The notes beneath the pieces are model-generated. The model had not been told where the DNA came from, searched no databases, and worked only from the letters and a program-made list of their open reading frames with translations. Positions 11,146 through 11,177 of a stretch of 11,177 nucleotides of DNA are shown in pieces. Numbering within the stretch: position 1 is the stretch's first letter; each line of letters starts with the position of its first letter. A program made the translations under genes and the position numbers. Origin of the DNA: JADDRA01 sp051005375 (GTDB lineage Bacteria > Actinomycetota > Acidimicrobiia > Acidimicrobiales > CADCSY01); assembly GCA_051005375.1 (NCBI GenBank), contig JBPCJK010000114.1, forward strand, positions 1-11,177, in the 5' to 3' direction.

Positions 11146-11177
11146 GGGCCGCTCGGGCCACGGGTGCGCCTAACCGC

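Noticed and set aside
10832..11161. Minus-strand open frame over the window end
   Set aside because: An Arg/Ser-rich translation of GC palindromes and the antisense of the hydrolase 3' end; no motif.
1..11177. Defence system, prophage, insertion sequence or biosynthetic gene cluster
   Set aside because: No transposase, integrase, nuclease, toxin-antitoxin, synthase module or terminal inverted repeats were seen. The content is core metabolism with small accessory genes.

Overview
The window is dense, very GC-rich bacterial chromosome with GTG and TTG starts, overlapping stop and start codons, and almost no gene-free DNA. An IclR regulator resembling Streptomyces NdgR faces leuCD divergently. 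With base composition and protein style, this points to Actinomycetota. Acidimicrobiia is my best guess, but I cannot prove the class by eye.

Layout. 1-203: the C-terminal end of a GreA/GreB-type transcription factor (+). 274-1694: an alpha/beta hydrolase and a RidA-family protein sharing TTGA (+). 1628-2296: the IclR regulator (-), convergent with and overlapping the RidA gene. 2297-2331: a 35-bp divergent control region with a TCTCA-N5-TGAGA operator candidate. 2332-4373: leuC and leuD (+), overlapping by one base. 4351-7243, on the minus strand and read right to left: leuA, a SAM methyltransferase, a two-helix membrane protein and a DUF1059-type small protein. 7283-7431: a leuA leader (-) with promoter, Leu-rich 13-residue peptide, a perfect 10-bp hairpin and an intrinsic terminator. 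7457-8159: a membrane-anchored repeat protein ending in a sunset-like motif, then a three-cysteine ferredoxin (+). 8181-10052: dxs (-). 10132-11019: a second alpha/beta hydrolase (+). 11020-11177: two GC-rich stem-loops and no convincing gene.

How it works together. LeuA, LeuC and LeuD cover the leucine-specific route from 2-oxoisovalerate to 3-isopropylmalate; leuB is not in the window. The two leucine transcription units appear to be controlled differently: leuCD by an IclR repressor at an operator, and leuA by ribosome-mediated attenuation. Several starts (the IclR GTG, the leader peptide and the repeat protein GTG) lie 5 to 7 nt downstream of a TANNNT-like or extended -10 element, which suggests leaderless mRNAs.

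The main anomaly is at the leuA 3' end. LeuA homology ends near residue 512, but the frame stays open for about 157 more codons, through most of the methyltransferase in another frame. A TGA one frame over, followed by two perfect hairpins, suggests a frameshift or lost stop there. I found no defence system, secondary-metabolite cluster or CRISPR array. The leucine attenuator and the leuA/methyltransferase junction are the parts most worth following up.
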